From Streptococcus thalassemiae (lineage in GTDB: Bacteria > Bacillota > Bacilli > Lactobacillales > Streptococcaceae), in the NCBI RefSeq assembly GCF_903645285.1, contig NZ_CAHJXN010000004.1, forward strand, positions 405,049 to 469,048: a stretch of 64,000 bases of DNA, given 5' to 3'. Positions 19,443 through 29,032 of this stretch are shown here, piece after piece. A program made the position numbers and the translations under genes. Position 1 is the stretch's first letter, and each line of letters opens with the position of its first letter. Under the pieces are notes generated by a model that ran no database searches, was not told the DNA's origin, and saw nothing but the letters and a program-made list of their open reading frames with translations.

Positions 19443-20224
19443 TGGTTTATACTTCACTTTCCTCAAAAGCTGGCAATTACCCCTATCAGCTCAACATTGC
19501 CCACCTCTACGGAAATCTCATGAATACCTACGGAGATAATGGAAACATTCTCATGCTCAAGTATGTGGCTGAAAAGCTGGGAGCCCATGTGACGGTTGAC
19601 ATCGTTTCTCTCCATGATGATTTTGATGAAAACCACTATGATATCGCCTTTTTCGGTGGCGGCCAAGACTTTGAACAAAGTATTATTGCAGACGACCTAC
19701 CTGCTAAAAAAGAGAGCATTGACAACTACATCCAAAACGACGGTGTGGTTCTGGCTATCTGTGGTGGTTTCCAACTATTGGGGCAATATTATATTGAAGC
19801 TTCAGGCAAACGCATCGAAGGACTAGGGGTCATGGGCCACTACACGCTCAACCAGACCAATAACCGTTTTATCGGTGACATCAAGATTCATAATGAAGAT
19901 TTCAATGAAACCTACTATGGTTTTGAAAATCATCAAGGCCGTACCTTCCTCTCTGATGACCAAAAACCACTGGGACAGGTTGTCTATGGAAATGGAAATA
20001 ACGAAGAAAAAGTCGGCGAAGGGGTTCATTATAAGAATGTCTTTGGTTCCTACTTCCACGGACCTATCCTCTCTCGCAATGCCAATCTAGCTTATCGCCT
20101 AGTCATCACTGCTCTCAAGAAGAAATACGGTCAGGACATCCAACTCCCTGCCTATGAAGATATTCTCAGTCAAGAAATCGCTGAAGAATACAGCGACGTC
20201 AAAAGCAAGGCTGACTTTTCTTAA
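19442..20224 (+). CDS. gatD: Lipid II isoglutaminyl synthase, glutaminase subunit GatD
   Basis: A 260-residue class I glutamine amidotransferase (CobB/CobQ-like) that releases ammonia from glutamine for MurT. The nucleophile Cys is in [11 protein letters not shown] and the triad His in [12 protein letters not shown]. Translationally coupled to murT by a one-base overlap, matching the obligatory heterodimer. Length is normal. A terminator follows before pepQ. Confidence 0.95.
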   Translation: MVYTSLSSKAGNYPYQLNIAHLYGNLMNTYGDNGNILMLKYVAEKLGAHVTVDIVSLHDDFDENHYDIAFFGGGQDFEQSIIADDLPAKKESIDNYIQNDGVVLAICGGFQLLGQYYIEASGKRIEGLGVMGHYTLNQTNNRFIGDIKIHNEDFNETYYGFENHQGRTFLSDDQKPLGQVVYGNGNNEEKVGEGVHYKNVFGSYFHGPILSRNANLAYRLVITALKKKYGQDIQLPAYEDILSQEIAEEYSDVKSKADFS

Positions 20225-20246
20225 ACAAAGTGAAACTATATCAAAG

Positions 20247-20275
20247 AACTCCGTTATCTTGTCGGAGTTTTTTTG
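20247..20275 (+). terminator. Terminator of murT-gatD
   Basis: AACTCCG-TTATCTTGT-CGGAGTT followed by a seven-T run. Confidence 0.88.
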
Positions 20276-20350
20276 TCTGTTCTTTTACCCTTCTCCCTTG
20301 CATTTTCTCTCTTTTTTTGCCAAAATAGAGGGGTAGAAAGAAGGTAGCAT

Positions 20351-21433
20351 ATGTCTAAATTACAACAAATCGTAACATATCTTGAATCAGAAAAACTAGA
20401 CGTCGCTGTCGTATCTGACCCCGTCACAATCAATTACCTCACTGGCTTTTACAGTGATCCCCATGAACGCCAAATGTTCCTTTTTGTCCTAGCGGAACAA
20501 GAACCCCTCCTCTTTGTCCCAGCCCTTGAAGTTGAGCGTGCTACTAGCACTGTTTCCTTCCCAGTTGTGGGCTATGTGGATTCTGAAAATCCATGGCAAA
20601 AAATGAAACACGCTCTTCCACAGCTTGATTTCAAACGTGTCGCTGTTGAGTTTGACAATCTCATCTTGACCAAATATCATGGCTTGAAAATCGTTTTTGA
20701 AACTGCTGAGTTTGAAAACCTCACACCTCGTATCCAACGCATGCGCCTCATCAAATCAGCTGACGAAGTGCAAAAAATGATGGTTGCAGGTCTCTATGCG
20801 GACAAGGCTGTTAAGGTTGGTTTTGACAATATTTCTCTTGATAAGACAGAAACAGATATCATCGCCCAAATTGACTTTGCTATGAAACGTGAAGGCTATG
20901 AAATGAGTTTTGATACCATGGTCTTGACTGGTGATAATGCTGCAAATCCACACGGCATTCCAGCAGCAAACAAGGTTGAAAATAATGCTCTTCTCCTCTT
21001 TGACCTTGGTGTTCTAGTCAACGGCTATGCTTCAGATATGACTCGTACAGTCGCTGTTGGTAAACCAGACCAATTCAAGAAAGACATTTACAACTTGACC
21101 CTCGAAGCCCAACAAGCTGCTCTTGACTTTATCAAGCCGGGAGTGACTGCCCATGAAGTGGACCGCGCTGCCCGTGAGGTCATCGAAAAAGCTGGTTACG
21201 GCGAGTACTTCAACCACCGTCTTGGTCATGGTATCGGTATGGATGTCCACGAATTCCCATCTATCATGGAAGGAAACGACATGGTCATCGAAGAAGGCAT
21301 GTGCTTCTCTGTTGAACCAGGTATCTATATCCCGGGTAAAGTCGGTGTCCGTATCGAAGACTGCGGTGTTGTTACCAAGGACGGCTTTGACCTCTTTACA
21401 AGCACCAGCAAAGACTTGCTTTATTTTGATTAA
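20351..21433 (+). CDS. pepQ: Xaa-Pro dipeptidase PepQ
   Basis: A 360-residue M24 metallopeptidase splitting X-Pro dipeptides, important for peptide-fed streptococci. An N-terminal creatinase-like domain (about 1-125) is followed by the pita-bread domain. The two-metal ligands are visible as Asp in LLFDLGVLVNGYASDMTRT (two Asp), His in HRLGHGIGMDVHE, Glu in FSVEPGIY and Glu in VRIEDCGVV. Length and motifs are normal. Own terminator downstream; ribosome site GAAGG before the ATG. Confidence 0.94.
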   Translation: MSKLQQIVTYLESEKLDVAVVSDPVTINYLTGFYSDPHERQMFLFVLAEQEPLLFVPALEVERATSTVSFPVVGYVDSENPWQKMKHALPQLDFKRVAVEFDNLILTKYHGLKIVFETAEFENLTPRIQRMRLIKSADEVQKMMVAGLYADKAVKVGFDNISLDKTETDIIAQIDFAMKREGYEMSFDTMVLTGDNAANPHGIPAANKVENNALLLFDLGVLVNGYASDMTRTVAVGKPDQFKKDIYNLTLEAQQAALDFIKPGVTAHEVDRAAREVIEKAGYGEYFNHRLGHGIGMDVHEFPSIMEGNDMVIEEGMCFSVEPGIYIPGKVGVRIEDCGVVTKDGFDLFTSTSKDLLYFD

Positions 21434-21439
21434 ACTATA

Positions 21440-21483
21440 TAGCCCCTATGCTTTCCTTTAAAAATATCTAGGGGCTATTTTAT
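21440..21483 (+). terminator. Terminator of pepQ
   Basis: ATAGCCCCTA and TAGGGGCTAT stem with a T-rich tail. Confidence 0.82.
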
Positions 21484-21543
21484 TATCATTTTTCTGATAT
21501 TATGCTAAACTAATAAAAATATTTTTAATTAAGGATACATTTC

Positions 21544-22017
21544 ATGACTATTCGAAAAGCTAAACAAGAAGATATTCCTAAATTACTCGATTTATTACAA
21601 CAAATCCTTACGGTTCACCACCAAGCTCGACCAGATATTTTTAAGCAAACTGGGACTAAATATAGTTCCTCTGAGTTGCAAACCATTCTCTCTCAAGAAC
21701 ATACCCCTATTTTTGTTTTTGAAGATGAGAAGGGACAAGTTCTCGGACACCTATTTTGTACCATAAAAGATAAAACAGATAATCCTGTTCTCCAAGAAAT
21801 CAAAACCCTTTTTATCGAAGATTTATGTGTAGATCAAAATGCTCGTGGTCAAAAAATTGGTGATCAACTCTATCAATTCGCTCTCAATTATGCTAAAGAA
21901 ATTGGCTGCCATAATCTAACCCTAAGTGTCTGGAATGATAACGAGGGTGCTCTCCGCTTTTATCAAAGACAAGGGATGAAACCCCAAGAAACAACAATGG
22001 AAATGATAATTGATTAA
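21544..22017 (+). CDS. GNAT family N-acetyltransferase
   Basis: A 157-residue protein of the GNAT fold. It begins with the typical MTIRKAKQEDIPKLLDLL, has the acetyl-CoA loop DQNARGQKIGDQLYQFA (motif A, R/Q-x-x-G-x-G/A) and the C-terminal WNDNEGALRFYQRQGM (motif B). The acceptor may be a small amine, a protein or an antibiotic; nothing in the sequence decides. It is lower in codon bias and more AT-rich than pepQ. Monocistronic, ended by the bidirectional terminator at 22087-22134. Confidence 0.88.
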   Translation: MTIRKAKQEDIPKLLDLLQQILTVHHQARPDIFKQTGTKYSSSELQTILSQEHTPIFVFEDEKGQVLGHLFCTIKDKTDNPVLQEIKTLFIEDLCVDQNARGQKIGDQLYQFALNYAKEIGCHNLTLSVWNDNEGALRFYQRQGMKPQETTMEMIID

Positions 22018-22086
22018 GAAGTAATCTATAAAAAGATGTTAGAAAAAGTTCAATTTCACTAAAAATGAGAAAAATCTTCCCACAAT

Positions 22087-22134
22087 AAAACGCATACTAT
22101 CAAGGTTTTCAATACCTGATACTATGCGTTTTTT
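22087..22134. terminator. Bidirectional terminator, family member 1
   Basis: AAAACGCATACTATCAAGG pairs with CCTGATACTATGCGTTTT, A-rich before and T-rich after. It lies between the convergent GNAT and ECF S-component genes. Closely similar hairpins occur at 42431-42475 and 54735-54780. Confidence 0.85.
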
Positions 22135-22163
22135 CTGATTTTTAGGACTTTCTCCACAGCCTC

Positions 22164-22625
22164 TTACTTAATCTTCTTAATACTTTGACTAAGAATAAAT
22201 CCTACAATCATTCCTACCATATTTTGCATGAAATTTGGTAGGATTTCTGGTAGGGCTGCAGCCCAGCCATTCATCAATGTAGAACCCAAGGCGTAACCCC
22301 CTACCATGGCAATCGTTGCTAAGATAAGACCTAACCACTGAGTTTTTCCTTTAAATCCTGCGAAAAATCCCTGCAAGCCATGGTTGACCAAGCTAAAGAA
22401 CATCCACTGAGGATAGCCTGATAAGAGGTCAATCAAGAAACCTGCCAGTCCTCCGACTACAGCCCCTTCACGACTACCAAAGTAGAAGGCCGTAAAGAAG
22501 ACACCCGCATCTAAAAGAGTTAGAATGCCTGTCGGTGTTGGAATTTTTAAGAAATAGCCTAGAACCACAGAGAGGGCGGTTAATAGGGATACAAGGGCGA
22601 TTTTAGTTGTTTTGGTTTGCTTCAT
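22164..22625 (-). CDS. ECF transporter S component, probably for a B6 vitamer
   Basis: A 153-residue membrane protein with five to six hydrophobic segments and the N-terminal [22 protein letters not shown] and GVFFTAFYFGSREGAVVGGLAG motifs of ECF S components. It captures a vitamin and docks on the shared EcfAA'T module encoded elsewhere. Its start lies 23 bases inside pdxK, so both come from one mRNA; this context suggests a pyridoxine-type substrate. Thiamine precursor (hydroxymethylpyrimidine) is the alternative, because the kinase family is shared. Confidence 0.8.
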   Translation of the reverse strand: MKQTKTTKIALVSLLTALSVVLGYFLKIPTPTGILTLLDAGVFFTAFYFGSREGAVVGGLAGFLIDLLSGYPQWMFFSLVNHGLQGFFAGFKGKTQWLGLILATIAMVGGYALGSTLMNGWAAALPEILPNFMQNMVGMIVGFILSQSIKKIK

Positions 22626-23376
22626 ATTGTCTCACTCCATACTGATCTGCTTGTGCAATAGCACGATAAACGAAAGCCTTAGAGCTTTCTACTGCTGGCA
22701 AAAGTTCATCACCTTTGACTAGATGACTGGCAATACTAGAGGCAAAGGTACAACCTGCGCCAGCATTTTGCCCTTGAATGACAGGATTTTCTAGGATAGT
22801 AAAGGTCTGTCCATCATAAAAGACATCCATAGCCTTGTCCTGACTAAGGCGATTGCCTCCCTTGATAATGACTGCTGGCGCTCCTAAGTCATGCAATTTT
22901 TGTGCTGCAGCCTTCATGTCTTCCAAGGTTTTGATTTCTTGACCAGCTAATAATTCTGCTTCTGGGAGGTTAGGCGTAATCACACTGACATGAGGGAAAA
23001 AGCGAATCAACTCTTGGCAGAGTTCACTAACTGCTACGTCGTGCGTTTCCTTGCAGACCAAGACAGGATCCAGAACCACAGGCACTCCTGGACGTTGTTT
23101 GATAAAGTTCAAGGCCTTCTCAGCCACACTGACAGTAGGAAGGAGACCAATCTTAATTCCCCCAAACTCCACATCACACAAGCTATCTAATTCATGTTGA
23201 AAAATGGTATCATCAGTTGGAAAGACTTCAAATCCTTTTTCTGTCAAGGCTGTCAAACAAGTCACTGCTACAAAGCCATGCAAGCCGTTCAAGGTATAGG
23301 TAGCCAAATCAGCTGACAAACCACCACCACTAAAAATATCATTTCCAGAAAGTGCTAAAATACGATTATTCTTCAT
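22603..23376 (-). CDS. PdxK/ThiD-type vitamin kinase
   Basis: A 257-residue ribokinase-fold enzyme phosphorylating pyridoxal-type vitamers or hydroxymethylpyrimidine. Seen: N-terminal [39 protein letters not shown], and the C-terminal anion-hole motif [16 protein letters not shown] with its catalytic position, where Asp of the usual GTGD/GAGD is replaced by Cys (GAGC). That Cys is the feature of the ThiD-like pyridoxal kinases of Gram-positive bacteria. It overlaps truA by 11 bases and the S-component gene by 23 bases. Confidence 0.85.
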   Translation of the reverse strand: MKNNRILALSGNDIFSGGGLSADLATYTLNGLHGFVAVTCLTALTEKGFEVFPTDDTIFQHELDSLCDVEFGGIKIGLLPTVSVAEKALNFIKQRPGVPVVLDPVLVCKETHDVAVSELCQELIRFFPHVSVITPNLPEAELLAGQEIKTLEDMKAAAQKLHDLGAPAVIIKGGNRLSQDKAMDVFYDGQTFTILENPVIQGQNAGAGCTFASSIASHLVKGDELLPAVESSKAFVYRAIAQADQYGVRQYEANQNN

Positions 23377-24115
23377 AACGAATCTCCTTTAAATATAAAC
23401 CATTTGGTGCTGCAGTGGGACCTGCAAGCTGCCTGTCCTTTTTCTCCAAGATGAGGTCAATCTGCTCTACTGGCATGCGGTTATTGCCGATTTTGAGCAG
23501 TGTCCCCACCATATTGCGAATCTGCTTATACAAGAAACCATTTCCTGAAAAGGTAAAGGTCAAAAACTGGCCTGTCTCATCAACCCTGAGACTAGCTTCT
23601 GTGATGGTGCGAACCTTGTCCTCTACACTAGTCCCAGAGGCTGTAAAGCCAGTGAAATCATGGGTTCCTTCTAGCTTTTTGATTGCAATCTGCATCCGTT
23701 CCACATCAAGTGGGTAAGGGAAGTGGGTGGCATAGTGACGGCGCATGGGATTTTTGGGACGGCCCCTATCCACAATAAACTCATAAGTCTTGCTATGCTT
23801 AGCATAGCGGCAATGAAAATCATCTGCCACAAGCTCAATCGAAATCACATCAATATCTTCAGGGGACTGGGTGTCCAAAGCAAAACGGAGCTTCTCCTCA
23901 TCCATCTGATAAGGCAAGTCAAAATGAAGCACCTGTCCCAGGGCATGAACCCCACTATCAGTCCTACCAGCACCGTGAACAGTAATAGCTTGCCCCTTAT
24001 TTAACCTGGTCAAGGTTTTTTCAATTTCTTCCTGAACGCTACGCGCATGAGGCTGGCGCTGAAAACCAGCAAAGGCGTAACCATCATAGGAAATAGTTGC
24101 TTTATATCTCGTCAT
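23366..24115 (-). CDS. truA: tRNA pseudouridine(38-40) synthase TruA
   Basis: Makes pseudouridine at positions 38-40 of the tRNA anticodon arm. From ATG 24115 it has 249 residues, the usual length; a 22-residue in-frame extension upstream lacks a ribosome site. The catalytic Asp is in [12 protein letters not shown]-terminal [15 protein letters not shown] and C-terminal [14 protein letters not shown] are family hallmarks. First gene of the truA-pdxK-S component operon. Confidence 0.95.
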   Translation of the reverse strand: MTRYKATISYDGYAFAGFQRQPHARSVQEEIEKTLTRLNKGQAITVHGAGRTDSGVHALGQVLHFDLPYQMDEEKLRFALDTQSPEDIDVISIELVADDFHCRYAKHSKTYEFIVDRGRPKNPMRRHYATHFPYPLDVERMQIAIKKLEGTHDFTGFTASGTSVEDKVRTITEASLRVDETGQFLTFTFSGNGFLYKQIRNMVGTLLKIGNNRMPVEQIDLILEKKDRQLAGPTAAPNGLYLKEIRYEE

Positions 24116-24189
24116 AACCTCTATTTTATCAAGAAAATAGTCTAGTAACAAGGTATAAAATCTATAATTGTCTGGGTACAAAATTCACA

Positions 24190-24219
24190 AAAAGAAAAAC
24201 TTAGGAAACCAATCCTAAG
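24190..24219 (-). terminator. Terminator overlapping the MFS stop codon
   Basis: Minus strand GCTTAGGATTGGTTTCCTAAG then TTTTTC; the stem begins at the stop codon of the MFS gene. Confidence 0.8.
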
Positions 24220-25366
24220 CTCTCTTTTGAAGTAGGTACATAACAAAGATAGAGGTTACAATCAACCATGAGCCTAAAATGGCAAAGACCAACATAGCAT
24301 TGTGAGTTAGTAAGCCAATTGCACCTAGAACAAATGGGGTCGTAAAGGCTCCGAAACTACAGCCTAAAACCGCAAATGAAGTGGCTTGATTGAGGAGTTT
24401 AGCTGGAATTCGTTCAGAGACCAGTTGAAAGACCGTCGTCAAGGCTACACTGTAGGCAAAACCAGCCAGAATACTTCCTGCCACTACCACCCACAAGGAT
24501 GGAGACAAGGCAATCACAATTTGCCCTAAGCCAAAGGTAATACCAGACCAGAGGAGCAACTTTTCCTTAAAGATAGAAATCAAGAAAGAAAAACTCACCC
24601 CAGCCACAATCCCAATCAACTGCATGACACTAAGAACAAAACTAGATAACTGGGCATCTCCAAGCCCTCTTTCCACCATCAAACTTGGAATACGGATGGT
24701 AATAGCCGTATTGGTACAAACTACAACTGCCGCTTCAATAGCTAGGGTAAAAATCAAGCCTTTCATTTCTCGAGTTAAGCGACTTGCTTCCTTCGCTTTT
24801 TTCTTGACTTCTTTCTTTGATTTTCCATAAGGGACAAAGAACAGATAAAGGGTCAGCACCAAAAATCCAGCACTATAGGCTAAGAAAGTAGCTGTCCAAC
24901 CAAATGCCAACAACTGGCCGACTGCCAAGGTAATGAGAGAAGCTCCAACAACCTCTGCAGAACCACGTAGCCCTAACATCTGAATTCGCGTTTTTCCTTG
25001 ATAGCGTTCACTGATAATAGAAATAGCCTTGGCATTGATCATCCCAACACCCAAACCAAAAAGAATCCGTGTTCCAAAGACAAAAGGATAGGCTTGATAC
25101 CAGAAGGGAGCCGTTCCACTCAGTGATAAAATCAGCAAGCCCAAACTAATTTGTAAGCGCTCAGGAAATATTTTTTCTAAGAAACCATTTAGCAGTAACA
25201 TCATCATGATTCCAAAGGAAGGTAAGCTCGCCAAAAGCTCAATTTGTTCCTTAGGATAACCTTGATAATAGTCAAACATGGCTGGCAGGGCACTTGAAAT
25301 CGAAAAGGACGTAATCAAAACGAGGGAGAGAGCCAAAATACTGGCCCGTTCTAAAAATTGTTTCAT
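24215..25366 (-). CDS. MFS transporter
   Basis: A 383-residue protein with about 12 membrane segments. The N-terminal SISSALPAMFDYYQGYPKEQIELLASLPSF and the RILFGLGVGMINAKAISIISERY segment (motif-A/loop 2-3 region) identify the major facilitator superfamily. A central basic loop (YGKSKKEVKKKAKEASR, near residue 190) separates the halves. It resembles drug/sugar efflux permeases of streptococci but substrate is not decidable. Monocistronic, own terminator. Confidence 0.82.
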   Translation of the reverse strand: MKQFLERASILALSLVLITSFSISSALPAMFDYYQGYPKEQIELLASLPSFGIMMMLLLNGFLEKIFPERLQISLGLLILSLSGTAPFWYQAYPFVFGTRILFGLGVGMINAKAISIISERYQGKTRIQMLGLRGSAEVVGASLITLAVGQLLAFGWTATFLAYSAGFLVLTLYLFFVPYGKSKKEVKKKAKEASRLTREMKGLIFTLAIEAAVVVCTNTAITIRIPSLMVERGLGDAQLSSFVLSVMQLIGIVAGVSFSFLISIFKEKLLLWSGITFGLGQIVIALSPSLWVVVAGSILAGFAYSVALTTVFQLVSERIPAKLLNQATSFAVLGCSFGAFTTPFVLGAIGLLTHNAMLVFAILGSWLIVTSIFVMYLLQKRA

Positions 25367-25490
25367 GAAATCTCTTTCTATCTTTCTCTTAATCTTCTAC
25401 TTTTTTGATAGTTAGCAAACAAGCAAGAAAAGAAGAAGCCTCATTAGTATACAGACCCCTTCTCAAACTCGAAAATGAATCCCTTGTGTC

Positions 25491-26120
25491 TTAGGATGAC
25501 TTTCTCTTGATTTGCTTAATAAAGTAGAAGATAAATCCTGCCACCATATAGGCAACAAAAATAATCAGACACCACTTGAACACGACATCCCAACCCTTAT
25601 TCACATTCAAAAAGAAGTAAGGGAAAGGATTATCCTTGGCATTTGGAATATTGAGTTTTAAAACCAAGCCATTAAAAAGAGCAAAAATCATATACAGCAA
25701 GGGTAAAATCGTCCACACAATTGGATCCCAAATCTTGTATTGACCCTGTTTGTCAAAAAAGAGGGTATCTGCGAAAAACCAAAGGGGAACGATATAGTGG
25801 CAAAGGAAATTTTCCAGAGTATAGAAATTAGTCGCAATAGGCGCTAAGAGGAAATGGTAAATCACACAGGTAATCATGATACTCATGGTGACCCCACCTT
25901 TTAAGCGCAAGAGACTTGGTCTTTGCCAGTTTTCACCTACACGGCTCATAACCTTTAGAAGATAAAGGGTAAAGATAGTTACCAAGAGGTTGGACAGAAC
26001 CGTGTAATAGAGAAGCATCCCAAAACCACCATGCTTGGTAATTTCAAGATAAACTCCCGTAAAAGCCGCTAGAAACAAGAAGATACGGCTATAAAATACA
26101 AGTTTATAGTGTTTTGACAT
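25491..26120 (-). CDS. Pr6Pr family membrane protein
   Basis: A 209-residue protein with six hydrophobic segments and the motifs YYTVLSNLLVTI, HYIVPLWFFADTLFFDKQG and NPFPYFFLNVNKGWDVV, which I associate with the Pr6Pr (FAR-17a/AIG1-like) membrane family. Conserved His residues in the membrane (HFLLAP, CHYIVPL) recall intramembrane hydrolases such as AIG1. No biochemical role is established to my knowledge. It ends two bases after the yjdM start region, so both are likely co-transcribed. Confidence 0.75.
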   Translation of the reverse strand: MSKHYKLVFYSRIFLFLAAFTGVYLEITKHGGFGMLLYYTVLSNLLVTIFTLYLLKVMSRVGENWQRPSLLRLKGGVTMSIMITCVIYHFLLAPIATNFYTLENFLCHYIVPLWFFADTLFFDKQGQYKIWDPIVWTILPLLYMIFALFNGLVLKLNIPNAKDNPFPYFFLNVNKGWDVVFKWCLIIFVAYMVAGFIFYFIKQIKRKSS

Positions 26121-26122
26121 AC

Positions 26123-26461
26123 TTAAATCTTCTTCACAAACTCTGATTTGAGTTTCATGGCACCAAAGCCATCAATTTTACAGTCGATATTGTGGTCGCC
26201 TTCTACGATGCGGATATTTTTCACGCGCGTCCCTTGTTTCAAATCTTTTAGCGCACCTTTTACTTTCAAGTCCTTGATGAGGGTAACAGTATCACCATCA
26301 GCCAATTTATTTCCGTTGGCATCGATAGCGACAAGACCTTCTTCTACTTCTGCAACTTCAGCAGGATTCCACTCATGAGCACACTCTGGGCAAACCAGTA
26401 GGGCACCGTCTTCGTAGACATACTCTGAGTTACATTGTGGGCAATTTGGTAGGTTGTTCAT
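26123..26461 (-). CDS. yjdM: YjdM/PhnA family zinc-ribbon protein
   Basis: A 112-residue protein with an N-terminal zinc ribbon (CPQC at about residues 7-10 and CPEC at 29-32) followed by the PhnA domain ([27 protein letters not shown]). The old name alkylphosphonate uptake protein is misleading; the function is not known. It is upstream of the Pr6Pr gene with 2 bases between. Length is typical. Confidence 0.9.
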   Translation of the reverse strand: MNNLPNCPQCNSEYVYEDGALLVCPECAHEWNPAEVAEVEEGLVAIDANGNKLADGDTVTLIKDLKVKGALKDLKQGTRVKNIRIVEGDHNIDCKIDGFGAMKLKSEFVKKI

Positions 26462-26555
26462 GGTTTCTCCTTATCATCATTCACTATTCTTTGAAAATCA
26501 AAATTTCTCGAACAGCAACTATTATACCCTAAAATCAGCATTTTGACAAATTTAG

Positions 26556-26588
26556 AAAAAAACCGATATCCATCTATCGGCTTTTCTA
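26556..26588 (-). terminator. Terminator of cmk
   Basis: Minus strand GCCGATAGATGGATATCGGT followed by seven Ts, adjoining the cmk stop. Confidence 0.82.
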
Positions 26589-26591
26589 CAT

Positions 26592-27263
26592 TTACATTCT
26601 TTTTTCAGCTTCTGCTTTGATTTTTTCAACTACTTCTTGAATGTTCAAACCAGTTGTATCAAGGTAGACAGCATCCTCTGCTTGTTTAAGAGGCGAAGTC
26701 TCTCGATGACTATCCTTGTAGTCACGCGCAGCAATTTCCTCTTTTAGAGTTTCAAGGTCTGTTTCAATTCCCTTGGCAACATTTTCCTTGTAACGACGCT
26801 CTGCTCGTTCATCTACCGAAGCTACTAGGAAAATTTTCAATTCTGCTTGTGGCAATACAACAGTCCCAATATCGCGACCGTCCATGACAATCCCGCCTTG
26901 TTGGGCAATCTCTTGTTGGAGAGAAACTAGTTTCTCACGCACTTGAGGAATTGCTGCAATAGCAGAAACATGATTGGTTACTTCATTTTCACGGATAGGA
27001 TGGGTAATATCCACATCCCCTACAAAAACAAGCTGTTCCCCAGTTTCTGAACGCCCAAAACTAATTGGATGCTGGTCCAACAAGGCTAGAAGGGCTTCGA
27101 CTTCTTCTACTCCTAACTGGTTTTGGAGAGCCATATAGGTTGCCGCACGATACATGGCACCTGTATCTAGATAGGTGTAACCAAAATCCTTGGCAATAAT
27201 CTTTGCGACTGTACTCTTACCACTGGAAGCAGGACCGTCAATAGCAATTTGAATTGTTTTCAT
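26592..27263 (-). CDS. cmk: Cytidylate kinase
   Basis: A 223-residue kinase converting (d)CMP to (d)CDP. P-loop GPASSGKS at about residues 10-17, [10 protein letters not shown] for the nucleoside, [10 protein letters not shown] for the CMP site and the [13 protein letters not shown] lid are present. It follows the LysM gene by 8 bases; the LysM-cmk-(rpsA or infC) neighbourhood is common in streptococci. Confidence 0.96.
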   Translation of the reverse strand: MKTIQIAIDGPASSGKSTVAKIIAKDFGYTYLDTGAMYRAATYMALQNQLGVEEVEALLALLDQHPISFGRSETGEQLVFVGDVDITHPIRENEVTNHVSAIAAIPQVREKLVSLQQEIAQQGGIVMDGRDIGTVVLPQAELKIFLVASVDERAERRYKENVAKGIETDLETLKEEIAARDYKDSHRETSPLKQAEDAVYLDTTGLNIQEVVEKIKAEAEKRM

Positions 27264-27271
27264 ATCAACTC

Positions 27272-27751
27272 CTATTTTATTTTTATAACATCACCTGGAT
27301 TAGCAAACCAAGACCCTGTAGCCATGTGCCCAGGATTCAAGGCCTCTAACTGAGCAATGGAGATTCCTGCACGAGCGGCAATAGCTGCTTCCCCTTCTCC
27401 AGCCAAAACTTTTATCGTTCCTTCTGGATCTGTTGAATGTTCTGAGCTAGTAGATGATTCTTCCTTATCCTCTGAACTAGAAGATGCCTGCTCTGAACTA
27501 CTAGAAGATGAAATCTGTACTACACTTGCATCAGAATCATGAAAGTCTTTTAAGGCTGCTGTGCGATTACTCCCCCCCGATGATAGATAGATGAGAACGA
27601 TAATCATCACGACTACAATCACAAAGAAAATACTAGCTAAAATCGTCAAGACACGATTGGCCACCACATCTCTGCCTTGAGTTCTCTTACGACGCTCTGC
27701 TCTTGATTCTTCTTGATCATAAATATCTTCTTGCCACGGTTCTTTTTCCAT
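27272..27751 (-). CDS. LysM-domain membrane-anchored protein
   Basis: A 159-residue protein with a charged cytosolic N-terminus (residues 1-35, [11 protein letters not shown]), one membrane segment (about 36-58, [20 protein letters not shown]), an extracellular Ser/Glu-rich linker ([19 protein letters not shown]) and a C-terminal LysM (about 112-159, [23 protein letters not shown]). It should bind peptidoglycan from the membrane. Co-transcribed with cmk. Divergent from the ferredoxin gene, with which its 5' end nearly abuts. Confidence 0.87.
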   Translation of the reverse strand: MEKEPWQEDIYDQEESRAERRKRTQGRDVVANRVLTILASIFFVIVVVMIIVLIYLSSGGSNRTAALKDFHDSDASVVQISSSSSSEQASSSSEDKEESSTSSEHSTDPEGTIKVLAGEGEAAIAARAGISIAQLEALNPGHMATGSWFANPGDVIKIK

Positions 27752-27761
27752 ACCCTACTCC

Positions 27762-27790
27762 TTGTTTTTTTTTACTTTTCTTATTACAAT
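27762..27790 (+). promoter_or_regulatory. Promoter placing a leaderless ferredoxin mRNA
   Basis: -35 TTGTTT (27762-27767), 17-base spacer, -10 TACAAT (27785-27790). The first ATG begins six bases after the -10 box, so the transcript would start at or next to the start codon. No Shine-Dalgarno is visible. Confidence 0.65.
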
Positions 27791-27796
27791 ATAAAT

Positions 27797-28015
27797 ATGA
27801 ACATGAACATGAAAATCACACTTATACCTGAACGATGTATCGCCTGTGGACTTTGCCAAACTTATTCTGATTTATTTGATTACCACGATAATGGAATCGT
27901 GCGTTTTTACGATGACCCTGACCAACTGGAAAAAGAAATTTCTCCTAGTCAGGATGTCTTAGAGGCTGTTAAAAACTGCCCAACTCGCGCCCTGATTGGA
28001 AACCAAGAAGCCTAA
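27797..28015 (+). CDS. Single-cluster ferredoxin
   Basis: A small acidic ferredoxin of up to 72 residues. The cluster motif CIACGLC (C-x2-C-x2-C) is followed near the C-terminus by the fourth Cys in VKNCPTRAL, the pattern of monocluster 3Fe-4S/4Fe-4S ferredoxins. The N-terminus MNMNMK offers three alternating ATG starts (27797, 27803, 27809) from a repeated ATGAAC. No ribosome site precedes any of them, and the promoter sits only 6 bases upstream, so translation is probably leaderless. The redox partner is not evident from context. Confidence 0.88.
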   Translation: MNMNMKITLIPERCIACGLCQTYSDLFDYHDNGIVRFYDDPDQLEKEISPSQDVLEAVKNCPTRALIGNQEA

Positions 28016-28065
28016 ATCAATGGCGATAATCCACTCCCTCTAGTTTAGCACATTTCCATGTAAAA

Positions 28066-29031
28066 TTATAGTCTTTTCACTTTATTTTTTTCTGTAAAAT
28101 CAGGAAGGTCACTTTTTTCTTTGATGAGATAAAGTGGTCTTTTTTTAGTCTCTAAATAAATCTTACTGATATACTTGCCGAGAATCCCAATGGTCAAGAG
28201 TTGAATGCCTCCAAGAAAGAGAATAACAGCCATCAGAGAAGTCCAACCTGATGTCGGATTGCCCAAAATGAGAGTCCGAACTACAACAAAAAAGGTCATC
28301 AGCAGAGAAATGAAACAAGATAGGAGACCAGCCGCAAAGGCGATAATCAAGGGAAAATCTGAAAAATTCACGATCCCTTCAATGGAGTAGAAAAAGAGTT
28401 GCCTAAAACTCCAACTGGTCTTACCAGCCTGCCTTTCGACATTTGGATAGTCCAGATAGTGGGTTTTAAAACCGACCCAGGCAAAGAGCCCCTTTGAAAA
28501 ACGATTGGACTCAGTCAAGCTTAAAATGGCATCCACTACGGATCTTCTCATCATGCGAAAATCACGGACACCTGACGGCAGGGCTACTGGACTAATTTTT
28601 TTCATGAAGCCATAAAAGAGTTCAGCACAGAAACTGCGAAAGAAGGGTTCTCCCTCCCGACTAGTTCTCCTTGTTCCAACACAGTCCAAGTCTGCATTCT
28701 GGTCTAGTAAGGCTTTCATCTCAAGCAGCATACTAGGAGGATCCTGGAGGTCTGCATCCATTACCACCACCAGATCTCCTGTCGCATATTGCAAGCCTGC
28801 ATAAAGAGCTGCTTCTTTTCCAAAATTTCGAGAGAAGGAAAGATAATGCACTGCCGGATTTTGTTCCCGATAGGCCTTTAAAAGTTCCAAGGTCCCATCA
28901 CTCGATCCATCATCGACAAAGACATACTCAATTTCTGCTCCCAAATCAGGAACCAAATCTTCCAAAGCCTGATAAAAAAGAGGAAGTACTTCCTCTTCGT
29001 TTAAACAGGGGACAATGATTGACATCACCAT
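28066..29031 (-). CDS. DPM1-like polyprenyl/bactoprenol glycosyltransferase
   Basis: A 321-residue (from ATG 29031; ATG 29025 also possible) GT2 glycosyltransferase. N-terminal IIVPCLNEEEVLPLF, VFVDDGSSDGT and the metal-binding DADLQDPP; ESNRFSKGLFAWVGF and two C-terminal membrane segments (about 230-255 and 263-290). This is the architecture of GtrB/dolichyl-phosphate-mannose-synthase-like enzymes that load a sugar onto undecaprenyl phosphate. It is coupled to galE (start overlaps the galE stop region), so the donor may be UDP-glucose or UDP-galactose. Confidence 0.87.
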   Translation of the reverse strand: MVMSIIVPCLNEEEVLPLFYQALEDLVPDLGAEIEYVFVDDGSSDGTLELLKAYREQNPAVHYLSFSRNFGKEAALYAGLQYATGDLVVVMDADLQDPPSMLLEMKALLDQNADLDCVGTRRTSREGEPFFRSFCAELFYGFMKKISPVALPSGVRDFRMMRRSVVDAILSLTESNRFSKGLFAWVGFKTHYLDYPNVERQAGKTSWSFRQLFFYSIEGIVNFSDFPLIIAFAAGLLSCFISLLMTFFVVVRTLILGNPTSGWTSLMAVILFLGGIQLLTIGILGKYISKIYLETKKRPLYLIKEKSDLPDFTEKNKVKRL

Positions 29032-29032
29032 C

